This document shows, one piece after another, positions 5,358 to 6,582 of a stretch of 6,582 nt of DNA. The stretch spans positions 1-6,582 of the forward strand of contig DBIX01000031.1 of the NCBI GenBank assembly GCA_002297005.1, read 5' to 3'. The notes below the pieces were generated by a model. The model saw only the letters and a list, made by a program, of their open reading frames with translations. It had not been told where the DNA came from and ran no database searches. A program made the translations under genes and the position numbers. Every line of letters begins with the position of its first letter. Position 1 is the first letter of the stretch. Source of the DNA: Cyanobacteria bacterium UBA791 (GTDB lineage: Bacteria; Cyanobacteriota; Vampirovibrionia; Gastranaerophilales; Gastranaerophilaceae).

Positions 5358-5386
5358 TTGAACTTAAAGTTTTTTTAAGATATATT
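5358..5386 (+). promoter_or_regulatory. Sigma70-type promoter for minCD
   Basis: TTGAAC (5358-5363), a 17-base spacer, then TATATT (5381-5386), giving a start near 5393 and a leader of about 37 bases. The spacer holds an inverted repeat, CTTAAA (5363-5368) / TTTAAG (5374-5379), that could be an operator but is simple AT sequence. Confidence 0.6.
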
Positions 5387-5417
5387 AAAAATATAAGCAG
5401 TAATATATAAATAGCAA

Positions 5418-5421
5418 AGGA
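5418..5421 (+). promoter_or_regulatory. Ribosome binding site supporting the minC TTG start
   Basis: AGGA within AAAGGAAG stands 8 bases before TTG 5430. The next in-frame ATG is more than 30 codons downstream, inside the N-terminal domain, so TTG is the only sensible start. Confidence 0.7.
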
Positions 5422-5429
5422 AGAATATT

Positions 5430-6293
5430 TTGGATAACGGTTTTATTGAAAACGGATTTATTGTGAACTTAAGCAATGCAAAAAATGCAGCAGAAGTTAT
5501 TTATGAATTAAGTTCTATTCTTGAAATGCCTGAAGCAAAAGGCAAAAAGATTTGTTTAAAATTAGAAGGTATTGATTTAACTCAATCTCAATTGTTGAGT
5601 ATCAGAGCCTTAATTGAATCTATGGATTCAACTTTAGAATTTGTTGATTCTTCTTCAGAAGCGACAAAGGCATCAGCTGACGCTTTAGATATTCAAATTT
5701 CAGAATTGAAAAACGAAGTTGAAATTCCAAAAATTGAGCCTACTCAAGAGGAATTAGAAGCCTTGACTAAGAAACCTGACTTGTTCAGTGGCAGTGATCA
5801 CGATTTAGCTTTCCAAGAACTTGCACAAGAAGAAGGTATTCTTAAAGAAGACGAAATGCGAACTTATGCAACTATGGACGAAGATGAAGTTCCAAACTTC
5901 GAAGACAAGGAAGACGACGAAGATATTGAAAAATTACCAACATTATATTTGCACCAAACACTTCGCTCAGGTCAAACAATTACATCAGATGGAAACATTG
6001 TTGTAATCGGTGATGCAAACCCAGGAAGTGAAATTGTTGCAAGAGGTGACGTTACAGTATGGGGCGTTTTGGGCGGTATTGCTCAAGCAGGTTCTCACGG
6101 TAATGCAAATGCAAGAATTAGAGCATTAAAAATGAATGCAATTCAATTGAGAATCGCTAATTGTTATGCAAGACGTGTAAATACAGAAAACATTCCATTC
6201 GTTCAAAAATCACCTTCTTTCACACCGGAAGAAGCATATATTGACGGTAAATCAATAGTTATAACTACAACATACGAAAGTAAGGAGAAATAA
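5430..6293 (+). CDS. minC: Septum site-determining protein MinC
   Basis: A 287-residue inhibitor of FtsZ polymerisation that is recruited to the membrane by MinD-ATP and keeps the division ring away from the poles. Residues about 5-75 form the N-terminal FtsZ-inhibiting domain. The C-terminal beta-helix domain (about 174-281) is unmistakable: TLRSGQTITSDGNIVVIGD (177-195), NPGSEIVARGDVTVWG (197-212), then GGIAQAGSHGNANARI (215-230). The RSGQ-type loop is the usual MinD-binding region. Between them lies a long linker (about 76-170) that is very acidic, with EDEMRTYATMDEDEVP and EDKEDDEDIEKL; E. coli MinC is 231 residues, so most of the extra length is here. The start is TTG with an AGGA site 8 bases upstream. 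The stop overlaps the minD start (TAATG), indicating coupled translation, and a sigma70-like promoter lies just upstream. Confidence 0.93.
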   Translation: MDNGFIENGFIVNLSNAKNAAEVIYELSSILEMPEAKGKKICLKLEGIDLTQSQLLSIRALIESMDSTLEFVDSSSEATKASADALDIQISELKNEVEIPKIEPTQEELEALTKKPDLFSGSDHDLAFQELAQEEGILKEDEMRTYATMDEDEVPNFEDKEDDEDIEKLPTLYLHQTLRSGQTITSDGNIVVIGDANPGSEIVARGDVTVWGVLGGIAQAGSHGNANARIRALKMNAIQLRIANCYARRVNTENIPFVQKSPSFTPEEAYIDGKSIVITTTYESKEK

Positions 6294-6582
6294 TGACAGG
6301 TAGAGTAATCGTAATTACGTCTGGTAAAGGCGGTGTAGGAAAAACAACTACCACAGCAAACATCGGTACAGCTTTAGCAAAAGCTGGTAACAAAGTTGTT
6401 CTAATCGATACAGATTTAGGCTTAAGAAACTTAGATTTGTTATTAGGTTTAGAAAACAGAATTGTTTACACAATTGTAGATGTTGTTGAAGAACGTTGCA
6501 AATTGAAACAAGCACTTGTAAAAGATAAGAAAAATCCAAACCTTTGCTTGTTGGCAGCTGCTCAAACAAGAGATAAAACCGC
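6293..6582 (+). CDS. minD: Septum site-determining ATPase MinD, N-terminal part (truncated by window end)
   Basis: The first 96 codons are visible and remain open at the right edge. MTGRVIVITSGKGGVGKTTT shows the deviant Walker A box of the MinD/ParA family, with signature Lys12 and catalytic Lys17 (one residue later than in E. coli). LIDTDLGLRNLDLLLGLEN (37-55) is the switch I/A' region, with Asp39 and Asp41; the LRNLD form is typical of MinD rather than ParA or Mrp. MinD dimerises with ATP on the membrane and recruits MinC. AAGGAG at 6282-6287 is the ribosome binding site, inside the end of minC; the start shares one base with the minC stop. The C-terminal amphipathic membrane helix and any minE gene lie beyond the window. 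Confidence 0.95.
   Translation, partial: MTGRVIVITSGKGGVGKTTTTANIGTALAKAGNKVVLIDTDLGLRNLDLLLGLENRIVYTIVDVVEERCKLKQALVKDKKNPNLCLLAAAQTRDKT

Larger units (their letters stand above)
4972..5429. other. Non-coding divergent region between the cysteine-rich gene and minC
   Basis: About 460 bases with no convincing protein gene. Bases 4972-5020 are AT-rich and hold the ribosome binding site of the leftward gene. Bases 5021-5340 are relatively GC-richer and full of inverted repeats and CATG tetramers (5042, 5162, 5198, 5217, 5238, 5248, 5259, 5267, 5312, 5336). Bases 5341-5429 are AT-rich again and hold the minC promoter and ribosome binding site. Because that promoter starts transcription near 5393, the structured block is not the leader of the minC message from this promoter; it would have to be a separate transcript, a leader of the leftward gene, or a DNA-level element. 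Confidence 0.8.

Noticed and set aside
6348..6569. Minus-strand open frame inside minD
   Set aside because: Antisense to the conserved Walker A and switch region of minD; composition-driven.

Overview
This is an AT-rich bacterial window. Protein genes have clear Shine-Dalgarno sites, frequent TAATG/ATGA stop-start overlaps, and TTG or GTG starts as well as ATG. A TolC-type outer-membrane channel plus a periplasmic adaptor implies a two-membrane (Gram-negative-type) cell. AT-richness, a MinC/MinD system and an LrtA/HPF-type protein fit a gut member of the cyanobacterial sister class Vampirovibrionia (Gastranaerophilales, formerly Melainabacteria). That assignment is inferred from style and gene content, not proven.

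Left part (1-3484, + strand): a tightly packed efflux/secretion operon. It holds the 3' end of a TolC-family gene, an HlyD/YbhG-type membrane fusion protein, and two ABC-2-type permeases that are paralogues of each other. No ATP-binding cassette gene lies between or after them. The last permease ends exactly where the convergent minus-strand operon ends, with no base between the two stop codons.

Middle part (3485-4971, - strand): reading leftwards, a 72-residue cysteine-rich protein of unknown function, a short-form ribosome hibernation factor with its own sigma70-like promoter, and a GT2 (DPM1-like) glycosyltransferase 6 bases behind it.

Non-coding part (4972-5429): about 460 bases between the divergent cysteine-rich gene and minC. 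The block from about 5021 to 5340 is strikingly different from the rest. It carries ten CATG tetramers, iteron-like CATGA..GCGC repeats, several perfect hairpins, and a long-range helix that would close a ~210-nt RNA and competes with a local hairpin. This is the most likely place for something undescribed: a structured RNA, a protein-binding array, or both.

Right part (5430-6582, + strand): minC (TTG start, sigma70-like promoter, unusually long acidic linker) overlapping minD by one base. minD is cut by the window edge. Together they make the membrane-cycling inhibitor of FtsZ that keeps division at mid-cell; minE would be expected just beyond the window.
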